Shown here: piece after piece, positions 25,622-33,619 of the stretch
Layout: each line of letters starts with the position of its first letter
How positions within the stretch are numbered: position 1 is the first letter of the stretch
Origin: GCA-2725625 sp964574215
GTDB lineage: Bacteria; Pseudomonadota; Alphaproteobacteria; Rhodospirillales; UBA2165
DNA length: 64,000 nt
Direction: 5' to 3'
Assembly: GCA_964574215.1 (NCBI GenBank)
Contig: CAZNLR010000011.1
Coordinates: forward strand, 1 to 64,000
The notes under the pieces: generated by a model
What the model was told of the DNA's origin: nothing
The model's database searches: none
Seen by the model: only the letters and a program-made list of their open reading frames with translations
Position numbers and translations under genes: made by a program

Positions 25622-26587
25622 TTACATCTTTAAGATTCGTTTGGCGTTACCGTTGAGAATCTTCTGCTTGTCGTCTTTCGAGAGCGACGTGGCCTCCATC
25701 CATTTGACACCTGGCGGATTGGGGACGAAGGGATAGTCGACGGAAAAGAGGATGCGGTCGACGCCCATTTCCATGATGCAGCACAGGAGCGCCGGATCGG
25801 AGAAATTGCCGCTGGTGGTGATCCAGAAATGTTCGCAAAACGTATCCCGGAAAGAGGCCGATTCATTGCCGGGCCGGGACAAAGCCGAATTGATGCGCCA
25901 GAGGGAGAAGGGGAGGGATTCTCCCAAATGGCCCAGGATTATCTTGACGCCGGGATATTTGTCGAAGACGCCGCTCAAGACCAGCCGGATGCCCTGGGTC
26001 GCCGTTTCCACGGTAAAGCCCCAGGCGGCGGTCAGCAGGGTGGGGTAATCCTTCAGATAATCTTTGTAGTAAATGTTGGCGACATCCTCATGGGGAACCG
26101 CCGGGTGGACATAAAGCGGCACGTCTAGATCACGCGCCCGCTCGAAAATGGGCCAGAACTTCTTATCATCGAAAAAGACGCCGTTGGTGAGACCGTGCAC
26201 CATGGCGCCCTTGAAATTCAGTTTGGTGACGGCACGCTCCAACTCGTCGGCGGCGGCTTTCGGGTCGGGTGTGGGCAGGGCGGCAAATCCGGCGAAACGG
26301 TCGGGATGGGCCTGTACAGTTTCATATAGCCGGTCGTTAGCGCCCTTGGCGACGGTGACGGCGGTTTCCGCATCCATCCGCTGGGTTGACGGTGCACCAT
26401 GGGACAGGACCTGGATATCGATACCGGCTTCATCCATTTCCTTGATACGCAGCTGATCGACGTCTTCCAGCCGGTCCTTGATACGATCTCCCAGTTTGGC
26501 GTCGACGCCGGTGAAATGGGACGCCACTTCGGCATCGTAATAATGTTCCTCGATAGCGATAACCTGCATGCCGGATTCAGTGGCCAT
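25622..26587 (-). CDS. Amidohydrolase family protein, gamma-resorcylate-decarboxylase-like
   Basis: This 321-residue protein starts MQVIAIEEHYYD at its seventh codon; the E-x-H pair in IEEHY matches the Glu/His metal ligands of gamma-resorcylate-type decarboxylases in place of HxH. Further motifs are DVPLYVHPAVPHE (mid-barrel His), LGHLGESLPFSLWR and the C-terminal Asp in ILFSVDYPFVPN. It probably decarboxylates a hydroxylated benzoate non-oxidatively. GGGGAGAG precedes the start. It forms a short operon with the GFA gene. Confidence 0.88.
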   Translation of the reverse strand: MATESGMQVIAIEEHYYDAEVASHFTGVDAKLGDRIKDRLEDVDQLRIKEMDEAGIDIQVLSHGAPSTQRMDAETAVTVAKGANDRLYETVQAHPDRFAGFAALPTPDPKAAADELERAVTKLNFKGAMVHGLTNGVFFDDKKFWPIFERARDLDVPLYVHPAVPHEDVANIYYKDYLKDYPTLLTAAWGFTVETATQGIRLVLSGVFDKYPGVKIILGHLGESLPFSLWRINSALSRPGNESASFRDTFCEHFWITTSGNFSDPALLCCIMEMGVDRILFSVDYPFVPNPPGVKWMEATSLSKDDKQKILNGNAKRILKM

Positions 26588-26659
26588 GATACTCTCCCCT
26601 TAGATTTGTAATTCGGGTGAGCATATCAGGTGCGTCTTCTTCCTGCCAGCAACCCGAAA

Positions 26660-27106
26660 TCAATCATTGATCCCTTTTTCGACCACGGCATACCAAAGTG
26701 CGTGGCGGGAATTGGCGATGTCCTTATAAAGGCGATGGTCGTCTTTCCATAGCTGGTTCAGAACTTCATTGACGATCCGTTCGAAACGCAACCGCAGCCG
26801 AGGATTCCGCACCGGGTCGGCGTCACGGTGATGGATATTGATATCGCTGATCAATCCATTGAGCCGGTGGTGATAGTCGAGTTTGGCCAGGACACCGATG
26901 GCCCTGGTTCGTTTCAACCGGCTGACCAGTCTGTCCAAATCAATATTAGCCGTGGCAGCATGGGGCAGGGAGACCACTTCCGGCGCCCAATATGACTGTG
27001 CTGTTTTCTCCGCTGCATAGGACGGTGCGGCGGAAACTGCCAGCAGCAAAAGAGCCGCCGAAAGGAGGATCGGCGTGACTGTATTGTTGGTTTCAATTTT
27101 CATCAT
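26660..27106 (-). CDS. Exported protein of unknown function, last gene of the envelope cluster
   Basis: This 148-residue protein has a signal peptide (ending APSYA) and a mainly helical mature part with charged stretches such as DRLVSRLKRTRAIGVLAKLD. No family is recognised. I use the ATG at 27106 because GGAG lies 6 bases before it; an ATG at 27118 has its GAGGA directly adjacent. It is the final gene of the tight minus-strand cluster 34300-26660, with a 23-base gap to the gene before it. Confidence 0.7.
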   Translation of the reverse strand: MMKIETNNTVTPILLSAALLLLAVSAAPSYAAEKTAQSYWAPEVVSLPHAATANIDLDRLVSRLKRTRAIGVLAKLDYHHRLNGLISDINIHHRDADPVRNPRLRLRFERIVNEVLNQLWKDDHRLYKDIANSRHALWYAVVEKGIND

Positions 27107-27129
27107 GGCTTTCTCCATTCCTCATCTGA

Positions 27130-28023
27130 TTAAATTTGAAGACAGCGCCCGCCCGAGATTCCGGACAGGCGGGACAGGTTGAGGCGACCGGTAACCGGTC
27201 GTCCGTTAATTAGGATGTTTGAAATAAGAACGGCGCCCTTTTCGATCTCGTAGCGGGCGCGGATATTGTTGGTGGTTCCGTGGGAGTTGACCGCGGCTTC
27301 ATGCAGGCCGCCGAAAATAACCGCATCAATCCGCCTTGGAAACAACCTGACGGGGATACCGCCAATGCCGCCGTGATGGCGTTCAATGGCCTCCAATTGC
27401 CGTTGCTCCTCCGCCGGGATCAAGCCGGCGGTCTGGCGCATATAGCCGCTTAACCGGTCGAAGTCAGGCCGCCACATTTCCCCCGGGGCTCCGGTATCGA
27501 TAAACAACCGCTGTTGCTGGTCCATCAAAGCTGACCGCATACCGAAACAAGTCGAGAATAACCGGTAGAGCTGTTGTCTTTTTCGGTCCGAGGCTGGCCA
27601 GGCGATTTCGATGGACGGTCCTTTGCCGTGTTCCATCAGGCGCAGCAGGGCCCGGCCTTCGGCGATGGACGTGAGTTTAATGTCGATTTCCAGGGAAGGA
27701 TGGCCAGGTTTCACCATCTGTTTTACCGGAGCAGGAGCAGGGCGAATGGTCCTGACCTCAGACTTTCTTACCAGTGCAGGCCGTGCTTCGACCTCGATTT
27801 TTATTTTAGGCGGTAAGGAAGACGGTGAGGCTGGAGGTGGCGGCAACAGCACGGCCTTGGGAGCGGTAAATTCGGCCAGGGATAGATCAGATGTAGGCTG
27901 ATCCCGTTTGGCCCGGACAGGTTCCTCAGCCGCTTTCGGGTGTTCCCCACTTTTGATAAGCGCTATCAAAATAGCGGCGAGGAGAATCGAAAGCCCGGCT
28001 GAGAAAAGCCCAAATTTATTCAT
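27130..28023 (-). CDS. Membrane-anchored proline-rich periplasmic protein (TonB-like layout)
   Basis: The 297-residue protein has one N-terminal transmembrane helix (about 6-24), a proline- and basic-rich extended linker (VLLPPPPASPSSLPPKIKIE and PAPAPVKQ, about 55-110) and a globular periplasmic C-terminal domain (about 110-297) of unknown family. This resembles the transducer layout of TonB/TolA, though I see no TonB C-terminal signature. I use ATG 28023, which has GAGGAG upstream; a longer frame would invade the preceding gene. Context with an ExbB-like and ExbD-like pair suggests it transmits force to the outer envelope. Confidence 0.75.
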   Translation of the reverse strand: MNKFGLFSAGLSILLAAILIALIKSGEHPKAAEEPVRAKRDQPTSDLSLAEFTAPKAVLLPPPPASPSSLPPKIKIEVEARPALVRKSEVRTIRPAPAPVKQMVKPGHPSLEIDIKLTSIAEGRALLRLMEHGKGPSIEIAWPASDRKRQQLYRLFSTCFGMRSALMDQQQRLFIDTGAPGEMWRPDFDRLSGYMRQTAGLIPAEEQRQLEAIERHHGGIGGIPVRLFPRRIDAVIFGGLHEAAVNSHGTTNNIRARYEIEKGAVLISNILINGRPVTGRLNLSRLSGISGGRCLQI

Positions 28024-28045
28024 GGTCTGCCTACTCCTCTGATCT

Positions 28046-28537
28046 CTAGCGGCCGAGGGATTCGATATGGAAAAGTTCCATCCGTTCCGCCAGGTTAAGG
28101 AGCGCCTGGCGGCGGTCGGCGGGAGTTGCCGGTTTGACTGCATCGGTGGTGGCGGCCGAGACCGGTTCTTCCATAACGGTGGATCGTCGTGCCGCGACTT
28201 CGGGCGTTAGGTCTGAAACCGGCGGTTTCGTGTCCCGATAGGTGACGCGCTTGGCCTCTCGCTTAGGAACGGTGATTTCCGGCGGCAGGGGGGGAGGTGG
28301 CGGGGATTTTTCGGCGACCTCTTTTTTCACGACGGGTGTCGGGTTCGGCTTTGCCTCTTTTTCAGCCAGGGATGGCTGGACCTCGGCGAAGGCTTTAACT
28401 TTTTCGGTCAGTTTCTCCGTAACCTTCGTGGCATCCTCCGACACCTGCCGGGTGAAGGACTGAATGTCCCGGTGGTCTCCCGAAAAAAGATAAATCAAAC
28501 CAAGGGCGACGACGACGTTAAACAGCAGGAATTTCAT
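28046..28537 (-). CDS. Single-span proline-rich membrane protein
   Basis: This 163-residue protein has a transmembrane helix at about 3-19 (LLFNVVVALGLIYLF), a charged helical part (about 25-60), and a proline-rich segment KSPPPPPLPPEITVPKREAK (about 80-99), then a basic/hydrophilic tail. No family is recognised. It is sandwiched between the ExbB-like channel gene (4-base gap upstream) and the larger TonB-like gene, so a role as a second linker or transducer subunit is likely but unproven. Confidence 0.72.
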   Translation of the reverse strand: MKFLLFNVVVALGLIYLFSGDHRDIQSFTRQVSEDATKVTEKLTEKVKAFAEVQPSLAEKEAKPNPTPVVKKEVAEKSPPPPPLPPEITVPKREAKRVTYRDTKPPVSDLTPEVAARRSTVMEEPVSAATTDAVKPATPADRRQALLNLAERMELFHIESLGR

Positions 28538-28540
28538 AGC

Positions 28541-29098
28541 TTATCCTCCAATTTGCAGAGCCGATCCGACAGGTTGAGCGATGTCGGCGCGGGTTCTGAT
28601 GCGGGAATGGGCGTGGGTGATTTGCAGCAACGCCCGCAGCAGCGCCGACGCCGGCAAACCGATCACCGTGGTCATAAAGGCGAGGCTGAAATTGGCGGTC
28701 AGGCTACGGACGATGGGCTGGATGGTTTCCGGCGTCAGTTCCTGGGTGGCCAGGCTGCCGATGCCGAGACTGATGCCCAGCAGCGTATAAGTCAGCGCCA
28801 GTGTGGTGACGCCGTTGGCGGCCTGCATGCCGGTTTCGAACCAGAAATCCCGCTTATCCGGATTGCCGCCCTCCTTGCCGTCGTGGCGCATACGCACCCA
28901 GCTAAAAGCCGTGGTCAATATCAACGCCGCCAGCAGGAACATAAAGGCGGCGCCCAGAACATTGAGCGCCCAATCCCCAATGGCTTCGATGCCGGTGGAG
29001 AGGGTCGCTGTCGTTATCGCCAGGACGATGACGATACCGCCGAGCAGATAACTGACCGCTTCCGAGCCATGGGCGAAAATACGATTGGCGATTTTCAT
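28541..29098 (-). CDS. ExbB/TolQ/MotA-like ion-channel subunit
   Basis: The 185-residue protein has four predicted membrane helices (about 15-37, 43-68, 93-117 and 136-158). The third and fourth match the MotA/TolQ/ExbB channel core: TLLGISLGIGSL resembles the GLLGTFLGL motif, and ANFSLAFMTTVIGLPASAL resembles the helix with paired Thr (T143, T144) that lines the ion path. It should form the pentameric stator around a dimeric TolR-like subunit; such a partner is encoded at 31614 in the same cluster. It is distant from known ExbB or MotA and close in layout to ZorA-type short channels. Confidence 0.75.
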   Translation of the reverse strand: MKIANRIFAHGSEAVSYLLGGIVIVLAITTATLSTGIEAIGDWALNVLGAAFMFLLAALILTTAFSWVRMRHDGKEGGNPDKRDFWFETGMQAANGVTTLALTYTLLGISLGIGSLATQELTPETIQPIVRSLTANFSLAFMTTVIGLPASALLRALLQITHAHSRIRTRADIAQPVGSALQIGG

Positions 29099-29099
29099 C

Positions 29100-29492
29100 T
29101 TAACGCCTCCCCGAAGTTGTATTCATCAGGGACTGGGTGGAGACGCCGATCTCCGCCAACCAATGATCCAACAGCGTCCGGCTTTTTTCGACTGAGGCGT
29201 GGACCAGAAAAGTCAGGTCGTAATTGTCAAAGGCGGCGCGGACCAAGGGCGTATTGCGGCCGGTCAGGCTCTTGTCCCTGAGGACCATACGCTCCAGATC
29301 GATCAGGCGGGCGCGTGATAGATCGACACGCTTCTGCCGTTCCTCGGGCGTCAAGTCGGACGACAAAAGGGTTTCGATCAGCATGGCCCGTTCCCGCTCC
29401 AGATTTTTGAGGGTGCCGGCTGCCGCCGGTTGGGCGATGAGGGCGGCCAAGGCGATGACCATGGTGGCGAGGACTGTGCGAATATAAGTCAT
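29100..29492 (-). CDS. Exported small helical protein of unknown function
   Basis: The 130-residue protein has a signal peptide (about 1-25, ending QPAAAG) and an alpha-helical mature part with a leucine-rich charged stretch (ERERAMLIETLLSSDLTPEE). No family is recognised. Its stop lies one base before the start of the channel-subunit gene, which suggests tight co-expression with the putative motor. Confidence 0.7.
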   Translation of the reverse strand: MTYIRTVLATMVIALAALIAQPAAAGTLKNLERERAMLIETLLSSDLTPEERQKRVDLSRARLIDLERMVLRDKSLTGRNTPLVRAAFDNYDLTFLVHASVEKSRTLLDHWLAEIGVSTQSLMNTTSGRR

Positions 29493-29504
29493 GTTCAGTC
29501 TCCT

Positions 29505-30419
29505 TTAACGGCTGACAAAGAAATCGACGTCCGCGGTCAGACCCCGCTCCGGCTTGGCGGCCATGAGGGCATCTTGGACATCGGCGGTTTCGGTGAAGTT
29601 TTCGGATAAGGCCAAGGCGTCGAGTGACACCAGCTTGGCCATGTAGCCGAGGATGGTGTGCTCCTGATCGATGACGGCCAGATCGGCCTCGGCCTCGGCG
29701 ACCAGACGGCGTAGATACTCAGGCTTGCTGACCGCCTGGCCGTCGATCTCTGTGGTGGCACTCATAGGGTGGGAGCGAATGGCGGCGACCAGGTTTTCGA
29801 TGGCCGAGAGGTTTTTGGCGTATTCCTGAGCGTAGCGGCTTTCGGTCGCCATGGTAGATCGGAACAGTTTGGTGTCGACCGCCGCACGCGAGGTTTCGAA
29901 CCGGCTGCGCGCCTCGTTTTGCTTTTCGACGAGTTGGGCCCGCTGCGGCGTCATGGCGCCGCGGTTGCGTTCCATCTTGCGCAGCAGTTTTTCATAAAGC
30001 CGGATTTTGGTTTTCGCCTGACGGCGGCGCAGATCCTGATGCTCATTCATAATTTGGATGTAGGCCTGCTTTTCCGCCAGGAACTGATGCTGTAGTTCGG
30101 TTCTCAGCTCGCCTTGGGCGCGTTCGCTGGCGGCCTGAAGATCGGTCAGGGTCTGCCGTTTCAGGCCGGCCTGATCCTCCTTTTCGATCAGCACCGCCGC
30201 CAATCCCGATTTGGAGAAGTCGTTATCGATACTTTTCTTCAAATAATGGGGCGGCAGCTTGATCAATTGTTCGCTGGCCGCCGGATTCCAGGTTGCGACG
30301 CTGCCGGTTTTCGCCACTGCAGCCATGGGCGTTAGGGACGTGCCGCACAGAACGCCCGCCAGAATAAGCGCCAGGGCGCGTTTCGGTGGCTTCAGTTTGA
30401 ATGTCGTTTGTCTGGTCAT
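29505..30419 (-). CDS. Exported coiled-coil protein of unknown function
   Basis: The 304-residue protein has a signal peptide (about 1-37, ending MAAVAK) and a long central coiled coil (about 80-195) rich in E, Q, R and A, for example ERAQGELRTELQHQFLAEKQ. A second helical part (about 195-260) follows. No domain is recognised. A periplasmic rod or scaffold in the envelope cluster is the simplest reading. It is 12 bases upstream of the small exported protein at 29100. Confidence 0.75.
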   Translation of the reverse strand: MTRQTTFKLKPPKRALALILAGVLCGTSLTPMAAVAKTGSVATWNPAASEQLIKLPPHYLKKSIDNDFSKSGLAAVLIEKEDQAGLKRQTLTDLQAASERAQGELRTELQHQFLAEKQAYIQIMNEHQDLRRRQAKTKIRLYEKLLRKMERNRGAMTPQRAQLVEKQNEARSRFETSRAAVDTKLFRSTMATESRYAQEYAKNLSAIENLVAAIRSHPMSATTEIDGQAVSKPEYLRRLVAEAEADLAVIDQEHTILGYMAKLVSLDALALSENFTETADVQDALMAAKPERGLTADVDFFVSR

Positions 30420-30462
30420 GGAATTTCTCCTTAGTTAAAAGCACTTGTTTGAATCCGGGCGC

Positions 30463-31026
30463 TTACCGGTTTTTCCAATGGTTAAATCGGCGCATCTCCC
30501 GCTTGACTTGGTTGTTCACATTCAAGGTTGCGAACTGGCCGTATGAGGTCGGCTCGTTCCGGCCGAGCAGGGTTTCCATGGTCGCGGTGAAAGAGGCGCC
30601 GTCGCCGTAATAGAGGTCGCGGTCGGCGAAGGTGCGTTTGAAACTATTGAGGTTGCGGCGTGCGCTTTCGATATCGCCGCCCTTGAAATAGTTCTGGATG
30701 CTCAGTGAGTAGACCCGCATGCGCTCTTCTTCGGCGACGCCGGCGGCGCCCACACCCAGATTGGCCTCACATTTCTCCAGCACCCTGGCGCTGTTCAGAT
30801 AGGCGCCGATGGATCCCCTGGACCGAGCCTGGGTATCGAGTTTCATACCTTGTTCCTTGCAGGCTTCGAATTCCTGGATTTTGGCGACCTGATTGAAGCG
30901 GGCTTCCCGGAAACCAATACTGTTGGTGGGGTTGACCGTGCTATTCAGGTTACAGGCCGACAGCGTGATCAGGGCGACGACGAGGATACTGGCCTGTTTG
31001 GCGGATTTCATCGTTTGTAAGGTCAT
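30463..31026 (-). CDS. Lipoprotein of unknown function, helical repeat-like
   Basis: The 187-residue protein has a lipoprotein signal with lipobox LSAC (Cys at about 24). The mature part, with YLNSARVLEKCEANLG and YKGGDIES-like elements (NYFKGGDIESARRNLNSFKR), looks like a tetratricopeptide-type helical hairpin array. It is probably anchored in the outer membrane. It overlaps nothing and is 4 bases from the lytic transglycosylase gene upstream. Confidence 0.75.
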   Translation of the reverse strand: MTLQTMKSAKQASILVVALITLSACNLNSTVNPTNSIGFREARFNQVAKIQEFEACKEQGMKLDTQARSRGSIGAYLNSARVLEKCEANLGVGAAGVAEEERMRVYSLSIQNYFKGGDIESARRNLNSFKRTFADRDLYYGDGASFTATMETLLGRNEPTSYGQFATLNVNNQVKREMRRFNHWKNR

Positions 31027-31030
31027 GGTT

Positions 31031-31600
31031 CTATCCTTTCCGTTTGGAATTTGAGTGGCGCAATTGGCGGCTGACCCTTGAGCTCAGCCGGGTTGAGAGG
31101 ACTTTTCGATAGTGACGGTTCAGTTTTTTGACCCGTTTGACATAGGGGCGGGTGGCTGGAATGACGCTGGCCCGGCCCGGTCTGCCGACCGCGCTGCCGC
31201 CGTTATAGTGGGACAGTGCGATGTCGATCCGGCCGCCATAGCGTTCGATCAGGCGGCCCAGAAAATGAATGCCGATGCGGATGTTGAGCCGCGGATTCCA
31301 GAGCTGATGCGGCTTAACGCCGTATTCACCCCGGGCTGTCCGCGGCATGATTTGCATAACGCCCCGGGCGCCTTTGTTACTTTTTGCTCGGGAATTGAAA
31401 TTGGATTCCGTATGAGCCACCGCCAGGGCTAGCGAGGCCGGGAATCCCATTTGGCGGGCCTCCGCCGCGACCATTGTCATAACCTCGCTGCGGCTGGGCC
31501 GGTATCTGGCATTGGCGTCCGGCACGTTGATGGATGTGGTTATGCAGCCGGAAAGACCAACGAGAAGAACCGGGAGTACTAGTATTCGTTTAAGTTCCAT
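31031..31600 (-). CDS. Lipoprotein lytic transglycosylase (SLT, GH23)
   Basis: The 189-residue protein has a lipobox (LSGC, Cys at about 18) and a GH23 lytic transglycosylase domain: ALAVAHTESNFNSRAKSNKG with the catalytic Glu in HTESNF, GVMQIMPRTARGEYGV, LNIRIGIHFLGRLIERYGG and ALSHYNGG. It should cleave peptidoglycan from the outer-membrane side. ATG 31600 has AGGAGG upstream; the longer upstream frame overlaps the ExbD-like gene and is rejected. In this cluster it could open the wall for assembly of the envelope complex. Confidence 0.9.
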   Translation of the reverse strand: MELKRILVLPVLLVGLSGCITTSINVPDANARYRPSRSEVMTMVAAEARQMGFPASLALAVAHTESNFNSRAKSNKGARGVMQIMPRTARGEYGVKPHQLWNPRLNIRIGIHFLGRLIERYGGRIDIALSHYNGGSAVGRPGRASVIPATRPYVKRVKKLNRHYRKVLSTRLSSRVSRQLRHSNSKRKG

Positions 31601-31613
31601 GATGAGCCTCCTG

Positions 31614-32069
31614 CTATTTTCCAACTGCCTTGATGCGATCGACTGCCGCCCGCCATCTGGCGTCGAGGCTGGAAACCACGACCTTCGGCGAGGCGATACG
31701 GGCGCGGGCCGCCAGGGCCTGTTCCAGTGGGACCTTCGGATCAATGGCGAGGATGATGCGGCGTTCGGGATTGATTGATGCCGGGTTAATGGATTTGAGA
31801 TGGCGGTCGAGAAAGCGGTGGCCATCGAAAATAACGATGACATCTTCGGCAGCCGGTTGCAGAACGCCGGGGTCCGATTTCGATTTGGCCGCCGGCGCCA
31901 AAGCCGCTGCTAACGCATTTACCGGTTTTTCCTTGGGGGTGTTTTCGACACTCATGGAAACCATGGTCAGCACCATGATGCTGAAGAATCCCATGGCCAG
32001 CGCCAAGGCGATCTCGGTCATGGCATTATTCTGAGGCGCATTGTCCTGTGAAGCGTATTGGATGGTCAT
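31614..32069 (-). CDS. ExbD/TolR/MotB-like single-span subunit
   Basis: The 151-residue protein has a short cytoplasmic N-terminus, one membrane helix (about 20-41; MTEIALALAMGFFSIMVL) with an acidic residue E19 at its start where MotB, ExbD and TolR carry their proton-binding Asp, and a periplasmic part ending in a compact alpha/beta unit (RRIILAIDPKVPLEQALAAR followed by KVVVSSLDARW) that recalls the TolR/ExbD domain. Together with the channel-like protein at 28541 it would form a 5:2-type ion-driven motor. Assignment rests on pattern, not on strong similarity. Confidence 0.62.
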   Translation of the reverse strand: MTIQYASQDNAPQNNAMTEIALALAMGFFSIMVLTMVSMSVENTPKEKPVNALAAALAPAAKSKSDPGVLQPAAEDVIVIFDGHRFLDRHLKSINPASINPERRIILAIDPKVPLEQALAARARIASPKVVVSSLDARWRAAVDRIKAVGK

Positions 32070-32092
32070 TTTATTTATCCTCGAATTCGATT

Positions 32093-32893
32093 TCAGCGGG
32101 TATCGCGACGCAGGTTTTCGACCACGCGGCGCGTCAGGCGGCCGTTGACGGGCAGGGCGGAGTCCGCCTGATAGGCCTCTAACGCTTTTCTGGTTTTTCC
32201 TGTGATGACGCCGTCAACGGGGCCAGGGTCGTAACCGTGTTCCCACAGCAATTCCTCGGCTTCGGATACGGTCATATGGACCCGCTGGCTGAACCGGGTG
32301 GCTTGGCGGATTGGAACGACGGTTTGAGCGGTTTCTACGGTCCCGATTTCTTTGACCGGCACATAACGTGGCCGAGCGTTGGCGAACAGAGAGCCGGTTT
32401 CCGTGCCGATGGCCCGGTAGGTCAAGATGGCTACATTGTTTTCCACCCGGACCTGGCCCGTCACCAGAATATCAGCCCGTGCATTCTGCCGCAGATCGGC
32501 GATGCGCGCTTTGGCTTCCCGGGAAGGTAATCCGCTGTCTTTTATTTCCCTGACCAGGGTATCCAGGGACTCGCGCGTCACGTATTGAAACCGGGAACCG
32601 CCCTGGCGCTGCAATGCCGTCAAGAGCCTATGATTGAACTCATTGGCGCGGGCGAGGGGCAGGGAGGTATCGCCTTTTTTGAAAGGCTCTACCGCTATTC
32701 GTGGTGCGCCATATCCCGAGACCGCCGTGATCCGGCTGACGTCGGCGTTGTTGATGCCTTTGAGGATATCCGATGCTATCGAATTAAAAGGATTGGAGTC
32801 TGCTTCGGCGTCCGCAAGAGGGAAAGCAATTCCCAGCGCCATCACTGCTGCTGCGATCCAAGTTGTTCCCTGTGATTTTGCTGTCTGCAACAT
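32093..32893 (-). CDS. CsgG/FlgO-like exported protein with peptidoglycan-binding domain
   Basis: The 266-residue protein has a signal peptide (about 1-31), a CsgG/FlgO-like alpha/beta domain (about 50-195; RIAVEPFKKGDTSLPLARAN, RFQYVTRESLDTLVREI, ADILVTGQVRVENN), and a C-terminal peptidoglycan-binding type 1 unit (about 205-266; SEAEELLWEHGYDPGPVDGV, then TRKALEAYQADSALPVNG). Relatives build outer-membrane channels or flagellar outer rings. Fusion to a wall-binding unit suggests a peptidoglycan-anchored ring or collar for the putative motor complex. Confidence 0.8.
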   Translation of the reverse strand: MLQTAKSQGTTWIAAAVMALGIAFPLADAEADSNPFNSIASDILKGINNADVSRITAVSGYGAPRIAVEPFKKGDTSLPLARANEFNHRLLTALQRQGGSRFQYVTRESLDTLVREIKDSGLPSREAKARIADLRQNARADILVTGQVRVENNVAILTYRAIGTETGSLFANARPRYVPVKEIGTVETAQTVVPIRQATRFSQRVHMTVSEAEELLWEHGYDPGPVDGVITGKTRKALEAYQADSALPVNGRLTRRVVENLRRDTR

Positions 32894-32921
32894 GTCGAAT
32901 TCTCCCTTGCCGTGCTCGCGC

Positions 32922-33581
32922 TTAGCTGTTGCTTTCCGCCCATTTGCCGTCGGACGTCCGGCAGGCAGTGCCCTGGACCTGTTCCTCGTAACCGTCGATG
33001 AAAACCCAGGTCATGTAGTCGCGGCAGTTCTGGCCGCTGGCCTTCTGATAGGTGCGGGTGGGCGTTACCTGGTACTGGTTGCCGGTGTCCGGGTTCCGCC
33101 AGGAGACGCTCTGGCCGGTGGGTACCGATTCCAGGACCTGCTGGCTTTGGCGCCGGTCGGTTTCCTCCATCTGCTGGCCGATGTGGCCGCCGACGACAGC
33201 ACCCAACACGGCGCCGCCGAGAATGGCCGCCGTGCGGCCACTGCCTTTACCCAACTGGGTGCCGGTGGCGGCGCCGAGGAGCGCGCCGATGATGCCGCCG
33301 CCCATGGTCTTGCTGAAAGAGCCCGCCTGGACCGGCTGCGTGTCACGGTAAATAATCCGGGTGCGTTCGATGCGGCGGTGCCGGACTTGCCGAGGATTGC
33401 GATGGGCGCGGTGATGCCGTTTCCAGTGACCGTGCTTGTGGTGAACCTTCACATAGTGGCCGTGTTTTTTGACCCACCGGGGCGGGTCGGCAAAAGCGGT
33501 TGCCGACGTCGCGGCGGTCAGGAACAGGGCGCCAAAGGTGGCGATGGCGATCCGTTTTAAAGTGACGTTTTCGGTAAACAT
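32922..33581 (-). CDS. Glycine-zipper surface-antigen-like outer membrane protein
   Basis: The 219-residue protein has a signal peptide (about 1-32, ending TAFA), a His/Arg/Lys-rich region (about 36-75), and two glycine-zipper helices (GGGIIGALLGAATGTQLGKG and AILGGAVLGAVVGGHIGQQM, about 94-140), followed by a C-terminal domain as in the 17-kDa rickettsial surface antigen family (QVLESVPTGQSVSWRNPDTG, then YQVTPTRTY and VQGTACR). It likely sits in the outer membrane. It is the second gene of the envelope cluster. Confidence 0.85.
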   Translation of the reverse strand: MFTENVTLKRIAIATFGALFLTAATSATAFADPPRWVKKHGHYVKVHHKHGHWKRHHRAHRNPRQVRHRRIERTRIIYRDTQPVQAGSFSKTMGGGIIGALLGAATGTQLGKGSGRTAAILGGAVLGAVVGGHIGQQMEETDRRQSQQVLESVPTGQSVSWRNPDTGNQYQVTPTRTYQKASGQNCRDYMTWVFIDGYEEQVQGTACRTSDGKWAESNS

Positions 33582-33619
33582 GACATTTCTCCTGATGGGG
33601 TTCGGTTAGGCAGCCGTGA

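Noticed and set aside
27130..28143. Longer form of the TonB-like gene starting at 28143
   Set aside because: It overlaps the upstream gene by about 100 bases and lacks a transmembrane start; ATG 28023 has GAGGAG before it.
31031..31843. Longer lytic transglycosylase frame starting at 31843
   Set aside because: It overlaps the ExbD-like gene by more than 200 bases and destroys the lipobox signal; ATG 31600 has AGGAGG.
28541..32069. Zorya defence system (ZorAB)
   Set aside because: The channel pair is similar in type, but ZorC/D/E or other nuclease/helicase partners are absent and the neighbours are exported envelope proteins.
32634..33560. 308-codon plus-strand frame
   Set aside because: It is antisense to the CsgG-like and glycine-zipper genes, which have signal peptides and family motifs.
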